64,000 nucleotides of DNA from Pseudomonas viridiflava (lineage in GTDB: Bacteria > Pseudomonadota > Gammaproteobacteria > Pseudomonadales > Pseudomonadaceae): contig NZ_UUON01000050.1 of the NCBI RefSeq assembly GCF_900590885.1, positions 186,001 to 250,000 of the forward strand. The letters run 5' to 3'. Numbering within the stretch: the first letter of the stretch is position 1; the number at the start of each line of letters is the position of its first letter. The notes beneath the pieces were generated by a model that saw only the letters and a list, made by a program, of their open reading frames with translations, was not told the origin of the DNA and made no database searches. This document shows, in pieces, positions 8,131-16,170 of the stretch. A program made the translations under genes and the position numbers.

Positions 8131-8748
8131 TTATGCAGAAGGGGAAGTGGTTTCTTTCAGGCCTTGGCGTACGCGGTTGACCAGGGTGTAGGCGAGCAGG
8201 GCGGCGACCAGCCACATCACCGCGTCGACCCAGCCGGCGCCGAGCCAGCCCAGCGCCACGCCGGTGGCCAGCACGCCGAGGACGAACGCGCGATCGCTCT
8301 TGCCCATCGGCCCGTCGTAGCGGCGCGATGCACCGACCATCGGCCCCAGCACGCCGGCGTATTCGCTAAACACCGCCAGCAAGGCCACCAGCAGCACCGG
8401 CGCCAGGCTCACGCCGGGGATCAGCGCAAACGGCAGGATCAGCGCGCTGTCGGCAATCACGTCGCACAGTTCATTGAGGTAGGCGCCCAGGCGCGACTGC
8501 TGGCCGAATTCGCGGGCGAGCATGCCGTCGATGGCATTCAGGGCCATGCGCAGGATCATCCACAACGGGATCAGCGCAAACAGCCACAGGTACTCGGCGA
8601 AGCTGGCGATCAACAGGCCGACCAACAGCGAAACCACGCCGGCCAGCACGGTGATCTGGTTCGCGGTGGTGCCGTTGTCGTAGAGGCGCTGCACAAGGGG
8701 GCGCAGCAGGTTTTGAAAACGCGGTTTGAGCTGATAGATCGAAATCAT
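8131..8748 (-). CDS. CDP-alcohol phosphatidyltransferase (YnbA type)
   Basis: A 205-residue membrane protein, first gene of the lipid operon. The family signature D1xxD2GxxARx8GxxxD3xxxD4 appears as NAIDGMLAR...G...N...D (residues 71-96): D2 and D4 are kept, but positions D1 (residue 71) and D3 (residue 92) are Asn, with an extra Asp at 100. Classical members transfer a phosphatidyl group from CDP-diacylglycerol to glycerol-3-phosphate, serine, inositol or choline. E. coli YnbA, as I recall it, shows the same Asn positions, which argues for a conserved variant class, not decay. Acceptor alcohol unknown. Confidence 0.87.
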   Translation of the reverse strand: MISIYQLKPRFQNLLRPLVQRLYDNGTTANQITVLAGVVSLLVGLLIASFAEYLWLFALIPLWMILRMALNAIDGMLAREFGQQSRLGAYLNELCDVIADSALILPFALIPGVSLAPVLLVALLAVFSEYAGVLGPMVGASRRYDGPMGKSDRAFVLGVLATGVALGWLGAGWVDAVMWLVAALLAYTLVNRVRQGLKETTSPSA

Positions 8749-8881
8749 GGGGAGTGACGCTTCCTTGTCCGTGAACCCGCGAAAAACTGGTTTGGAGTGT
8801 GCCGATTATTTGGGGGCTGCACCAGTGATGGCGCGTGTTTATGGGGGTTTAGTCACGGTCTCGAGAGCGATAAGGATCAAA

Positions 8882-8970
8882 GGTGGGAGGGAGTTTGACC
8901 CCGATAGCGGTAGGACCGTAAATGCCCGTGTTGGCTGACCCACCGCCATCGGGAGCAAGCCCCCTCCCAC
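8882..8970. repeat. REPIN (degenerate inverted REP pair)
   Basis: Two inverted arms, GGTGGGAGGGAGTTTGACCC on the left and GCAAGCCCCCTCCCAC on the right, each followed internally by the CCGATAGCGG / CCGCCATCGG pair. It matches the two cleaner copies at 18251 and 32575 but the left arm has several substitutions. This is the REP doublet type mobilised in trans by RAYT transposases in P. fluorescens; no RAYT gene lies in the window. Confidence 0.8.
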
Positions 8971-9028
8971 AGGGGATCAGCTCACCGCTTGAACACGGTG
9001 TTTATCGAACAAAAATTTCACGCTGCGT

Positions 9029-9041
9029 GTTATATCGTAAC
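9029..9041. promoter_or_regulatory. Candidate Zur box upstream of the SPFH/HmtA-like operon
   Basis: GTTATATCGTAAC matches the two strong Zur boxes of this window (GTTATAGTATAAC and its reverse complement) at 10 of 13 positions and keeps the outer GTTATA/TAAC arms. It ends 28 bases before the ATG at 9070, the right place to block transcription. It predicts induction of the operon under zinc limitation. The mismatched centre leaves some doubt. Confidence 0.6.
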
Positions 9042-9069
9042 CAATTGTGTGCAGACGGGCGTTGAGTGG

Positions 9070-10974
9070 ATGCAAGTGGATCTGGAAGCTGACGGCGCCT
9101 CGGTTGAGGGCCTCGCGCGTTTTCAACAAGGGGTGTTCCATGCCCGCCGGTTGCGGCAAGCCGGGATCAGCCTGACGGTACTGGCGCTTGCCGGTTGGGT
9201 GCTGGCACTGTTTGTTGCGCTGTTTGCGCCGTTGTCGATCTGGCCCGTGGTGTTGATCAACTGTGCGTCGGCGTTGCTGGTGCTGGTGGCCGGGTTGCAG
9301 TCGGCGTGGTGGGTGGCCGATTGGCGCGCCCAGGCGCTGGAAGAGTCGGCGGCTGAAGTGCCGCTTGATGAAACGCGCGGCTACGCACGCTTGGTGGCGC
9401 GCATTGTCGGGCAAATCGGCGCGCCGGTATTGTGGCTGGCGGGCTGGTCGCTGCTGGCGTTGGTCAGCATTATTGAATTTTGGAACATGGCGTTGCCCGC
9501 CGCCGCAGTCGGCCAATCCGCCAGCATCGGCGCCGCGCTGGGCTTGGCATTGGCGTTTGGCCTGCTGGTGTTTGAGCGCCGCCTGGCCCAGGAAACCGCC
9601 GCGCAATGGCCGGAAGCCGGGCAGCTGGCGCAGTTGAGCCGGGTGGCGATTGTGTGCCTGGTGATCAGTGGGATTTGCCTGCTGTTTGCTGGCGCCGAGT
9701 CGGTGTGGCCGCTGCGCCTGGCGACGTTGATCGGTTTGCTGCCGGCGCTGGTGGCGCTGGAGTTTCTGTTAAGGGCCGTGCTGTCGCTGTTCAGCCCACG
9801 CCAGCCGCGCCTCGAACCACGTTTGATGGCGCAGAGTTTTATCGCCGACCTGCTGCGCTGGCCACCCCAACCCTTGCTCGCCTTGCAGCATGAATTGCAC
9901 AACCGCTTCGGCATCGACCTGCGCCAGATCTGGGCCTTTACCTACATGCGCCGCGCGTTTTTACCGGTGCTGCTGGTGGTGCTGGCTGTCGGCTGGGCCC
10001 TGACCGGCGTGCACGAAGTGCCCCTGCAAGGCCGTGGGATTTATGAGCGCTTTGGCAAACCCGTGGAAGTGTTCGGCCCGGGCCTGCATGCCGGTTTGCC
10101 GTGGCCGTTGGGCCGTGTGATCAGCGTGGAAAATGGCGTGGTACACGAACTGGCCACCAGCGTCAGCGAGGCTGCAAAGCCAGACCTGGCGCCCGCCGAA
10201 GGCCCGCCCCCCGCGATTGCCAATCGGCTGTGGGACGCCAGCCATGTAAACGACAAATCCCAGGTGATCGCCAGCAGCAGTGGCGACAAGCAGAGCTTCC
10301 AGATCGTCAATATGGACGTGCGGTTCGTCTACCGTATCGGCCTCACCGACAGGGCCGCGCTGGCCGCCACCTACAACAGCGCGGATGTGCCGACCCTGAT
10401 CCGCAGCACCGCCAGCCGCATCCTGGTGCACGATTTTGCCTCGCGCACCCTGGATGAATTGCTCGGCGAACAACGCACCCTTCTTGCCGACGAAATCGGC
10501 CGCGCGGTGCAAGCCGACCTGCAAACACTCGACAGCGGCGTGGAGATTCTGGCGACAGTAGTAGAAGCCATCCACCCACCGGCCGGCGCCGCCAATGCTT
10601 ACCACGGCGTGCAAGCCGCGCAGATCGGCGCCCAGGCGCTGATCTCCCGCGAGCGCGGCGCCGCCAGCGAGCAAACCAACCAGGCCTTGCTGCAAGCCAG
10701 CACTGCCCGCGACCAGGCGCTGGCCACGGCCCGCGAAGTGAACGCCGGCGCCCAGGCGGCCGACCTGCGTTTTGCCGCTGAACAAAAAGCCTACACCGCC
10801 GCCGGCCAGGCCTTCGTGCTGGAGCAGTACCTGGGCCAACTCAGCCAGGGCCTGGCCCACGCCAAGCTGCTGATTCTGGATCACCGCCTGGGCGCCGATG
10901 GCGCGCCGACGATCGATCTGCGTTCTTTTACCTTGCCGGCCGACCCTTCGGTGCCGCGTAAAGCCGTTCAATAA
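9070..10974 (+). CDS. Large SPFH/HflK-like membrane protein
   Basis: A 634-residue protein from the ATG at 9070. The N-terminal 300 residues hold about six hydrophobic segments not found in ordinary HflK. A further segment (RRAFLPVLLVVLAVGWAL) precedes an SPFH/prohibitin domain (GRGIYERFGKPVEVFGPGLH onward), with a coiled, Ala/Gln-rich C-terminal part (AAQIGAQALISRERGAASEQ). SPFH proteins oligomerise into membrane microdomains and modulate partners such as FtsH. It heads an operon with two more SPFH genes and a P1B ATPase; the nearest context I know is the P. aeruginosa hmtA region. Role as a membrane scaffold for the transporter is inference. Confidence 0.8.
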   Translation: MQVDLEADGASVEGLARFQQGVFHARRLRQAGISLTVLALAGWVLALFVALFAPLSIWPVVLINCASALLVLVAGLQSAWWVADWRAQALEESAAEVPLDETRGYARLVARIVGQIGAPVLWLAGWSLLALVSIIEFWNMALPAAAVGQSASIGAALGLALAFGLLVFERRLAQETAAQWPEAGQLAQLSRVAIVCLVISGICLLFAGAESVWPLRLATLIGLLPALVALEFLLRAVLSLFSPRQPRLEPRLMAQSFIADLLRWPPQPLLALQHELHNRFGIDLRQIWAFTYMRRAFLPVLLVVLAVGWALTGVHEVPLQGRGIYERFGKPVEVFGPGLHAGLPWPLGRVISVENGVVHELATSVSEAAKPDLAPAEGPPPAIANRLWDASHVNDKSQVIASSSGDKQSFQIVNMDVRFVYRIGLTDRAALAATYNSADVPTLIRSTASRILVHDFASRTLDELLGEQRTLLADEIGRAVQADLQTLDSGVEILATVVEAIHPPAGAANAYHGVQAAQIGAQALISRERGAASEQTNQALLQASTARDQALATAREVNAGAQAADLRFAAEQKAYTAAGQAFVLEQYLGQLSQGLAHAKLLILDHRLGADGAPTIDLRSFTLPADPSVPRKAVQ

Positions 10975-10986
10975 GGAGTCTGTCTG

Positions 10987-11976
10987 TTGAGCGCTCATTC
11001 TCACGATCACGGTCATCATCATCACGGCCACCACCATCACCACCATGGCGATGAACAGGCGGCCGGCCCATTCCCTTGGCGGCGCATGGCCTGGGCGGTG
11101 TTGCTGGTGCTGTTTGCCGTTGCGGCCGCAAGCCTGGTGCAGGTGCGTTCCGGCGAAGCCACGGTGATCACGCGCTTCGGCAACCCGTCGCGGGTGCTGC
11201 TGGAACCGGGCCTGGGCTGGCGCTGGCCGGCGCCGTTCGAAGCGGCGATCCCGGTGGACCTGCGTCTGCGCACCACCTCCAGCGGCTTGCAGGATGTGGG
11301 CACCCGCGATGGCCTGCGCATCATCGTGCAGGCCTATGTGGCGTGGCAGGTGCAGGGCGATGCCGAGAATGTGCAGCGTTTTATGCGCGCGGTGCAGAAC
11401 CAGCCGGATGAGGCGGCGCGGCAGATTCGTACCTTTGTCGGCTCGGCACTGGAAACCACGGCGGCCAGTTTTGACCTGTCCAGCTTGATCAACACCGACG
11501 CCAGCCAGGTGCGCATCGCCGATTTCGAAGCGCAGTTGCGCCAGCAGATTGATCAACAATTGCTCACCACCTATGGCGTGCGCGTGGCGCAAGTCGGCAT
11601 CGAGCGGCTGACCTTGCCCTCGGTAACCCTCACCGCCACGGTCGACCGCATGCGCGCCGAGCGTGAAACCATCGCCACCGAACGTACCGCCGTGGGCAAG
11701 CGTGAAGCGGCGCAGATCCGCTCGGCCGCCGAGCGTGATGCGCGCATCGTGCAGGCCGATGCCACGGTGAAAGCCGCCGATATCGAAGCGCAGTCGCGGG
11801 TCGAGGCGGCGCAGATCTATGGGCGTGCCTACGCCGGCAACCCGCAGTTGTATAACCTGCTGCGCTCCCTCGACACCTTGGGCACGGTGGTCACGCCGGG
11901 CACCAAAATCATCCTGCGCACCGACGCCGCGCCTTTCCGCGCGCTGGTGGACGGGCCCAAGGACGTTCAGCCATGA
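10987..11976 (+). CDS. SPFH/HflC-like protein with histidine-rich N terminus
   Basis: A 329-residue protein starting at a TTG (10987) chosen because AAGGAG lies 8 bases upstream. The first 22 residues contain thirteen histidines (HSHDHGHHHHGHHHHHHG), followed by one membrane helix (MAWAVLLVLFAVAAASLVQV) and an SPFH domain (GEATVITRFGNPSRVLLEPG). The C-terminal part is a coiled coil (ERTAVGKREAAQIRSAAERD). With a short N terminus before a single helix, the histidine tail is probably cytoplasmic and could bind zinc or copper. It lies 12 bases after the first SPFH gene and overlaps the next by 4. Confidence 0.82.
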   Translation: MSAHSHDHGHHHHGHHHHHHGDEQAAGPFPWRRMAWAVLLVLFAVAAASLVQVRSGEATVITRFGNPSRVLLEPGLGWRWPAPFEAAIPVDLRLRTTSSGLQDVGTRDGLRIIVQAYVAWQVQGDAENVQRFMRAVQNQPDEAARQIRTFVGSALETTAASFDLSSLINTDASQVRIADFEAQLRQQIDQQLLTTYGVRVAQVGIERLTLPSVTLTATVDRMRAERETIATERTAVGKREAAQIRSAAERDARIVQADATVKAADIEAQSRVEAAQIYGRAYAGNPQLYNLLRSLDTLGTVVTPGTKIILRTDAAPFRALVDGPKDVQP

Positions 11977-13007
11977 GCGAGCGTGACAGCCCGGACAGCC
12001 CGTGGATCCAGGCCGGGCGCCTGACCTTCCTCGCGCTGTACGCGGTGACCGTGTTGGCCGCGTTGGCCTGGGCGTTTTCCAATGTGCGCCAGATCGACCC
12101 GCAGAACCGCGCCGTGGTGCTGCACTTCGGCGCGTTGGACCGCATCCAGAATGCCGGTCTGTTGCTGGCCTGGCCGCAGCCGTTCGAACAGGTGGTGCTA
12201 TTGCCGGCGGCGGATCGGGTGATCGAGCGCCGGGTGGAAAACCTGTTGCGCTCCGACGCCGCGACCCAGGCGGACCGCGTGGCCACCTTCGCCGCGCCAC
12301 TCAGCGATGCCCTGGCCGGTTCCGGTTACCTGCTGACCGGCGATGCCGGCGTAGTGCAGCTGGATGTGCGGGTGTTCTACAAGGTCACTGAGCCCTATGC
12401 CTTTGTGTTGCAGGGCGAGCATGTGTTGCCGGCGCTGGACCGCCTGGTGACGCGCAGCGCCGTGGCCCTGACGGCCGCGCGTGACCTGGACACTATTCTG
12501 GTCGCGCGCCCGGAGCTGATCGGCAGCGACAACGGCGCCGCCGAGCGCCGCGAACGCTTGCGCGGCGATCTGGTGCAAGGCATCAACAAGCGCTTGGCGC
12601 AGTTGACCGACAGCGGCTTGGGTTTGGGCATCGTTGCCACTCGCGTCGACGTGCAATCGAGTCTGCCGGGCCCGGCGGTGAATGCTTTCAACGCGGTGCT
12701 CACCGCCAGTCAGCAAGCCGACAAAGCCGTGGCCAACGCGCGCACCGACGCGGAAAAACTCACCCAGACCGCCAACCAGCAGGCCGACCGCTTGGTGCAA
12801 GTGGCCCACGCCCAGGCCAGCGAACGTCTGGCCAACGCCCAGGCGCAAACCGCCACCGTCGCCAGCCTGGCTCAGGTCAAAGACCCCGGCTTGCTGCTGC
12901 GCCTGTACCGCGAGCGCTTGCCGAAGATTCTCGGCCAGGCCGGTTCTGTCACCACGGTCGACCCTAAAGAAGACTCCCGCTTGATCATCCAGGGAGCCGA
13001 ACAATGA
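11973..13007 (+). CDS. SPFH/HflK-like protein
   Basis: A 344-residue protein with one N-terminal membrane helix (LTFLALYAVTVLAALAWAFS) and an SPFH domain (NRAVVLHFGALDRIQNAGLL onward). A helical, Ala/Gln-rich segment (ADKAVANARTDAEKLTQTAN) and a short C-terminal tail follow. Length fits HflK/HflC-type protease modulators. Start and stop overlap both neighbours by ATGA, so it is translationally coupled to the second SPFH gene and to the P-type ATPase. Three consecutive SPFH genes suggest a hetero-oligomeric membrane assembly around the ATPase; this is inferred from gene order only. Confidence 0.82.
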   Translation: MSERDSPDSPWIQAGRLTFLALYAVTVLAALAWAFSNVRQIDPQNRAVVLHFGALDRIQNAGLLLAWPQPFEQVVLLPAADRVIERRVENLLRSDAATQADRVATFAAPLSDALAGSGYLLTGDAGVVQLDVRVFYKVTEPYAFVLQGEHVLPALDRLVTRSAVALTAARDLDTILVARPELIGSDNGAAERRERLRGDLVQGINKRLAQLTDSGLGLGIVATRVDVQSSLPGPAVNAFNAVLTASQQADKAVANARTDAEKLTQTANQQADRLVQVAHAQASERLANAQAQTATVASLAQVKDPGLLLRLYRERLPKILGQAGSVTTVDPKEDSRLIIQGAEQ

Positions 13008-14884
13008 GCGCACCCATGCTGACCTCCGCCGAACAGCGCAGCGCTGCCCGGCAACTGACCCTGGCCATGCTGGCCCTGGGCTTGCTGATACTCGGCCTGG
13101 TGTGGCGCTGGTTGGCGCCGGACCAGAGCGGCGTGAGCCAGTTGCTGCTCGGCGTGGCGTCGCTGCTGGTGGCCGTGCCGGTGATGCGCTCGGCTTGGTA
13201 CAGCCTGCGGTTTCCGAGCCTGCATGGCATCACCGACCAGTTGATCGCCCTGGCGATGCTGGGCGCGTGGGCCACCGGCGACCTGCTGACCGCCGCCTTG
13301 CTGCCGATCATCATGATCTTCGGCCATGTGCTCGAAGAGCGCAGCGTAATCGGCTCCCAGGAAGCGATCCACGCCCTCGGCAAACTCACTCGCAGCCATG
13401 CGCGCCTTGTGCAGGCCGACGGCAGCATTGTGGAAGTGGACAACGGCACGCTGCACACCGGCGATATCGTCGAAGTACGCGCCGGCGACCGCGTGCCTGC
13501 CGATGGCGTGGTGCTGTCGGGCCAGGCGAGCCTGGACACGGCACCGATCACCGGTGAGTCGGTGCCGCTGGAAGCCAGCGTGGGCGTGCAGGTGTTTGGC
13601 GGCGCGATCAACCTCGATGGCCTGTTGCGCCTTGAGGTGACCCGCACCGGTAACGAGTCGACCCTAGGCAAAGTCATCGCGCTGATGCAGAACGCCGAGC
13701 GCTCCAAGCCGCCGATCACGCGGCTGCTGGAGCGTTATGCCGGCAGCTATATGGTGCTGGTGCTGTTGCTGGCAGCGGTGACCTGGTTTGTGACCAATGA
13801 CGCCCAGGCCATGTTGGCCGTGCTGGTGGCGGCGTGCCCGTGTGCGTTGGTGCTGTCGGCACCGGCCACGGCGATTGCCGGTATTGCGGTGGCGGCGCGG
13901 CATGGGATTTTGATTCGCAGCTCGGCGTTTCTGGAAGAGCTGGCCGACCTGACCTCGCTGGTGGTCGACAAGACCGGCACGTTGACCTTTGGCACGCTGC
14001 GCTTGCAGTCCATTGAAACCACCGCGCCTGATCGCCAGGCCTTGCTCAACCTGGCCGCCAGCCTCGGCTCGGCCAGCAGCCACCCGGTCAGCCGGGCGCT
14101 GGCAGGGTTGGGCACGCAGCCGTTAACGCTGACAGACATTCGTGAACGCCAAGGCCTGGGCGTGGTGGCGCAGACGGAAGAGGGCGAGGCGGCGTTGGGG
14201 CGGCCGGAGCTGTTCGAGCAATTGGGCATTGTCACCACAGCCGTACCGAACCACGACGGCCCGATTGCCGGGCTGGCGCTGAACGGGCAATTTCTCGCCT
14301 GGCTGTTGCTGGCCGACAGCGTCAAGCCGGAAGCGCGCCAGGCTCTGCAGGAACTGCGGGACTTGGGCCTGGGCCGCCAACTGCTGCTGACCGGCGACCG
14401 CCAGAGCGTCGCCGATAGCCTGGCGCTGGAGGTGGGCATCAGCGACGTCGAAGCCCAAGCCTTGCCCGAGGACAAACTCAACCGCGTGTTGGGCGAGATC
14501 GGCAGCGGTTTCCGGCCGATGGTGGTGGGCGACGGCATCAACGATTCCCTGGCGCTCAAGGCCGGTGTGGTCGGCGTGGCGATGGGGGCGGGCGGCGCGG
14601 ATATCGCGCTGGCTTCGGCGGACGTGGTGTTGATCGGCAGCGACCTGCGTCGCCTCGGCACCTGTGTGCGCTTGAGTCGCCAGTGCCGGCACACGTTGCA
14701 GGTCAACGTGATCATTGGTTTGGGCTGGACCCTGGCCATTGTGGTGTTTGCTGCGTTTGGCTGGCTGGGCGCGGCCGGGGCGATGATTGCGGCGGTGTTG
14801 CATAACCTCAGCACCTTGCTGGTACTGGGCAATGCCGGGCGTTTGTTGCGCTTTCAGGAGCCGCTGTTGAAGCTGGAAGAATAA
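13004..14884 (+). CDS. P1B-type metal-transporting ATPase, HmtA-like
   Basis: A 626-residue P-type ATPase with TGES (actuator), the membrane ion motif ACPCALVLSAPA, phosphorylation site DKTGT, the P1B-specific HP pair (SASSHPVSRAL) and hinge GDGINDS. It lacks any N-terminal heavy-metal-binding domain. The last membrane segment reads HNLSTLLVLGNAGRLL, not the D-G motif of ZntA-type zinc exporters. In P. aeruginosa the homologous context (PA2435, HmtA) encodes an importer of zinc and copper. A Zur-like box before the operon supports zinc uptake here, not efflux. Substrate and direction remain inferred. Confidence 0.82.
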   Translation: MSAPMLTSAEQRSAARQLTLAMLALGLLILGLVWRWLAPDQSGVSQLLLGVASLLVAVPVMRSAWYSLRFPSLHGITDQLIALAMLGAWATGDLLTAALLPIIMIFGHVLEERSVIGSQEAIHALGKLTRSHARLVQADGSIVEVDNGTLHTGDIVEVRAGDRVPADGVVLSGQASLDTAPITGESVPLEASVGVQVFGGAINLDGLLRLEVTRTGNESTLGKVIALMQNAERSKPPITRLLERYAGSYMVLVLLLAAVTWFVTNDAQAMLAVLVAACPCALVLSAPATAIAGIAVAARHGILIRSSAFLEELADLTSLVVDKTGTLTFGTLRLQSIETTAPDRQALLNLAASLGSASSHPVSRALAGLGTQPLTLTDIRERQGLGVVAQTEEGEAALGRPELFEQLGIVTTAVPNHDGPIAGLALNGQFLAWLLLADSVKPEARQALQELRDLGLGRQLLLTGDRQSVADSLALEVGISDVEAQALPEDKLNRVLGEIGSGFRPMVVGDGINDSLALKAGVVGVAMGAGGADIALASADVVLIGSDLRRLGTCVRLSRQCRHTLQVNVIIGLGWTLAIVVFAAFGWLGAAGAMIAAVLHNLSTLLVLGNAGRLLRFQEPLLKLEE

Positions 14885-15001
14885 ATTTTAGAAATATTTG
14901 CATACAGCTGTAACGCCGATAGGGGGCCTCACTCTAGTGCTGTGTCGAGACTGAACAATCCGTTCAGACCGGCTCCACTACCGATCATGAGGAATACAAC
15001 A

Positions 15002-15256
15002 ATGAACATTAAATCCGCTGCTGCTGGTGCTGCTCTCGCAATGGCCGCCGCAACCCTGTTTGCCGGTGTTGTCACCCAGGCCCAGGCCGCCGATACCGCT
15101 GTGCACTGCTATGGCGTCAACGCCTGCAAAGGCCAGAACGACTGCAAAACCAAGGACCACGCCTGCAAAGGCCAAGGCTCCTGCAAAGGCCAGGGCTTCA
15201 AGGCCATGGCCAGTGCCGATGCCTGCACCAAGGCTGGCGGCAAAGTCGGCGAGTAA
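15002..15256 (+). CDS. bufA: Bufferin-type periplasmic metallophore precursor (DUF2282)
   Basis: An 84-residue precursor starting at 15002 after GAGGA. Residues 1-29 form a signal peptide ending TQAQA. The mature part has six cysteines in a Lys/Gly-rich context ([16 protein letters not shown] and [13 protein letters not shown]). Bufferins are ribosomally made, post-translationally modified peptides in which a DUF692 (MNIO) enzyme converts Cys residues to metal-chelating heterocycles. They are exported to the periplasm to sequester copper or other metals. The next two genes encode the modifying enzyme and its partner. It has 117 bases of its own leader after the P-type ATPase stop, so it may have a separate promoter. 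Confidence 0.88.
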   Translation: MNIKSAAAGAALAMAAATLFAGVVTQAQAADTAVHCYGVNACKGQNDCKTKDHACKGQGSCKGQGFKAMASADACTKAGGKVGE

Positions 15257-15273
15257 CCGGCCAACGGGTGCCA

Positions 15274-15302
15274 CCGCGGCGTCTGCCCCCCCAGCGCCGC
15301 GG
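15274..15302 (+). other. Hairpin between bufA and bufB
   Basis: CCGCGGCG (15274-15281) and CGCCGCGG (15295-15302) form a perfect 8-bp GC stem with a 13-base loop, without a following T-run. It lies between the precursor gene and the enzyme genes. A partial attenuator or mRNA-stabilising element that keeps precursor levels above enzyme levels is plausible (inference). Confidence 0.45.
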
Positions 15303-15324
15303 ACACTTTGCCCAGGAGTGAGTC

Positions 15325-16170
15325 ATGTCCGCGTCCCTTCCAACTCTGGGTTACGGCCTGGGTTTACGCAGTGAGTACTACCAGCAGATCCTTGAACAGT
15401 CGCCGGCCGTGGATTGGTTCGAAGTGATCTCCGAGAATTATCTGGTGCAGGGTGGCAAAGCCTTGTACTACCTGGACGCGATAGCCGAGCGTTATCCCCT
15501 GGTGATGCACGGGGTGTCCCTGTCCATCGGCGGGCCGCATGCCCTCGATACCGACTACCTGAAACACATCAAAGCGCTGGCCGAGCGTATCCAGCCGGCG
15601 TGGATTTCCGATCACCTGTGCTGGAGCCGCGGCAGTGCGCACCAGCTGCATGACCTGCTGCCGCTGCCTTACACCGAAGAAAGCCTGTACCACGTGGCCG
15701 GCCGCGTTCTCCAAGTGCAGGACGTGTTGCAGCGGCCATTGGTGCTGGAAAATGTCTCCAGTTATGTGCGCGCCAAGGCGGATGAATTTACCGAGTGGGA
15801 GTTTCTAAAGGCGCTGGCGCATCTCACCGGCTGCCAGCTGTTGCTCGACGTGAACAATGTGTATGTCAGCTCGCGCAACCACGGCTTTGATGCCTGGACG
15901 TTTATCCGCAACCTGCCGCCCGAGAGCATCCGCCAACTGCATCTGGCCGGGCATATGGACTACGGCGACTACGTGGTTGATACCCATGACCACCCGGTGT
16001 GCGATCCGGTATGGGCGCTGTATCAGCAGACCCTGGAACACTTGGGGCCGGTCTCGACCCTGTTGGAGCGCGATGACCATTTCCCGCCTTTCGAAGAGCT
16101 GCTTACCGAGTTGAGCAAGGCGCGTGAACTGGGCGCCAGCGCCTTGGCCAGGAGAACGCTATGCGCCTGA
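15325..16170 (+). CDS. bufB: MNIO (DUF692) bufferin-modifying enzyme
   Basis: A 281-residue DUF692 protein with a TIM-barrel-like layout and conserved metal-binding residues: YGLGLRSEYY, VMHGVSLSIGG, WISDHLCWS, LENVSSYV, LLLDVNNVYV, LHLAGHMDYG and DTHDHPV. MNIO enzymes use a multinuclear iron centre to oxidise Cys residues of a precursor peptide to oxazolone/thiooxazole-type groups. It follows bufA by 68 bases with a GGAG ribosome-binding site and overlaps bufC by 10 bases. The substrate is most probably the bufA product. Length agrees with the family. Confidence 0.93.
   Translation: MSASLPTLGYGLGLRSEYYQQILEQSPAVDWFEVISENYLVQGGKALYYLDAIAERYPLVMHGVSLSIGGPHALDTDYLKHIKALAERIQPAWISDHLCWSRGSAHQLHDLLPLPYTEESLYHVAGRVLQVQDVLQRPLVLENVSSYVRAKADEFTEWEFLKALAHLTGCQLLLDVNNVYVSSRNHGFDAWTFIRNLPPESIRQLHLAGHMDYGDYVVDTHDHPVCDPVWALYQQTLEHLGPVSTLLERDDHFPPFEELLTELSKARELGASALARRTLCA

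Larger units (their letters stand above)
8749..9069. other. Intergenic region between divergent operons
   Basis: This 321-base non-coding stretch separates the lipid operon (minus) from the SPFH/P-type ATPase operon (plus). It holds a degenerate REPIN (8882-8970) and a candidate Zur box (9029-9041). An open frame from a TTG at 8989 reads through the Zur-like site into the first SPFH gene, but the ATG at 9070 is the more likely start. I see no further gene here. Confidence 0.7.

Noticed and set aside
11000-11046. CAT/CAC-rich stretch as a possible simple-sequence repeat or CRISPR-like array
   Set aside because: It is the His-rich N-terminal coding region of an SPFH gene; there are no spacers.
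9961-12300. 779-codon open frame on the minus strand
   Set aside because: It runs antisense to three SPFH genes with clear motifs; its composition (Arg/Pro/Gly/Ala-rich, no domain) is that expected of a high-GC shadow frame.
13004-14884. Cd/Zn/Cu efflux ATPase (ZntA/CopA)
   Set aside because: No N-terminal metal-binding domain, an atypical last-helix motif, HmtA-like context and a Zur-like box argue for uptake, although direction is unproven.
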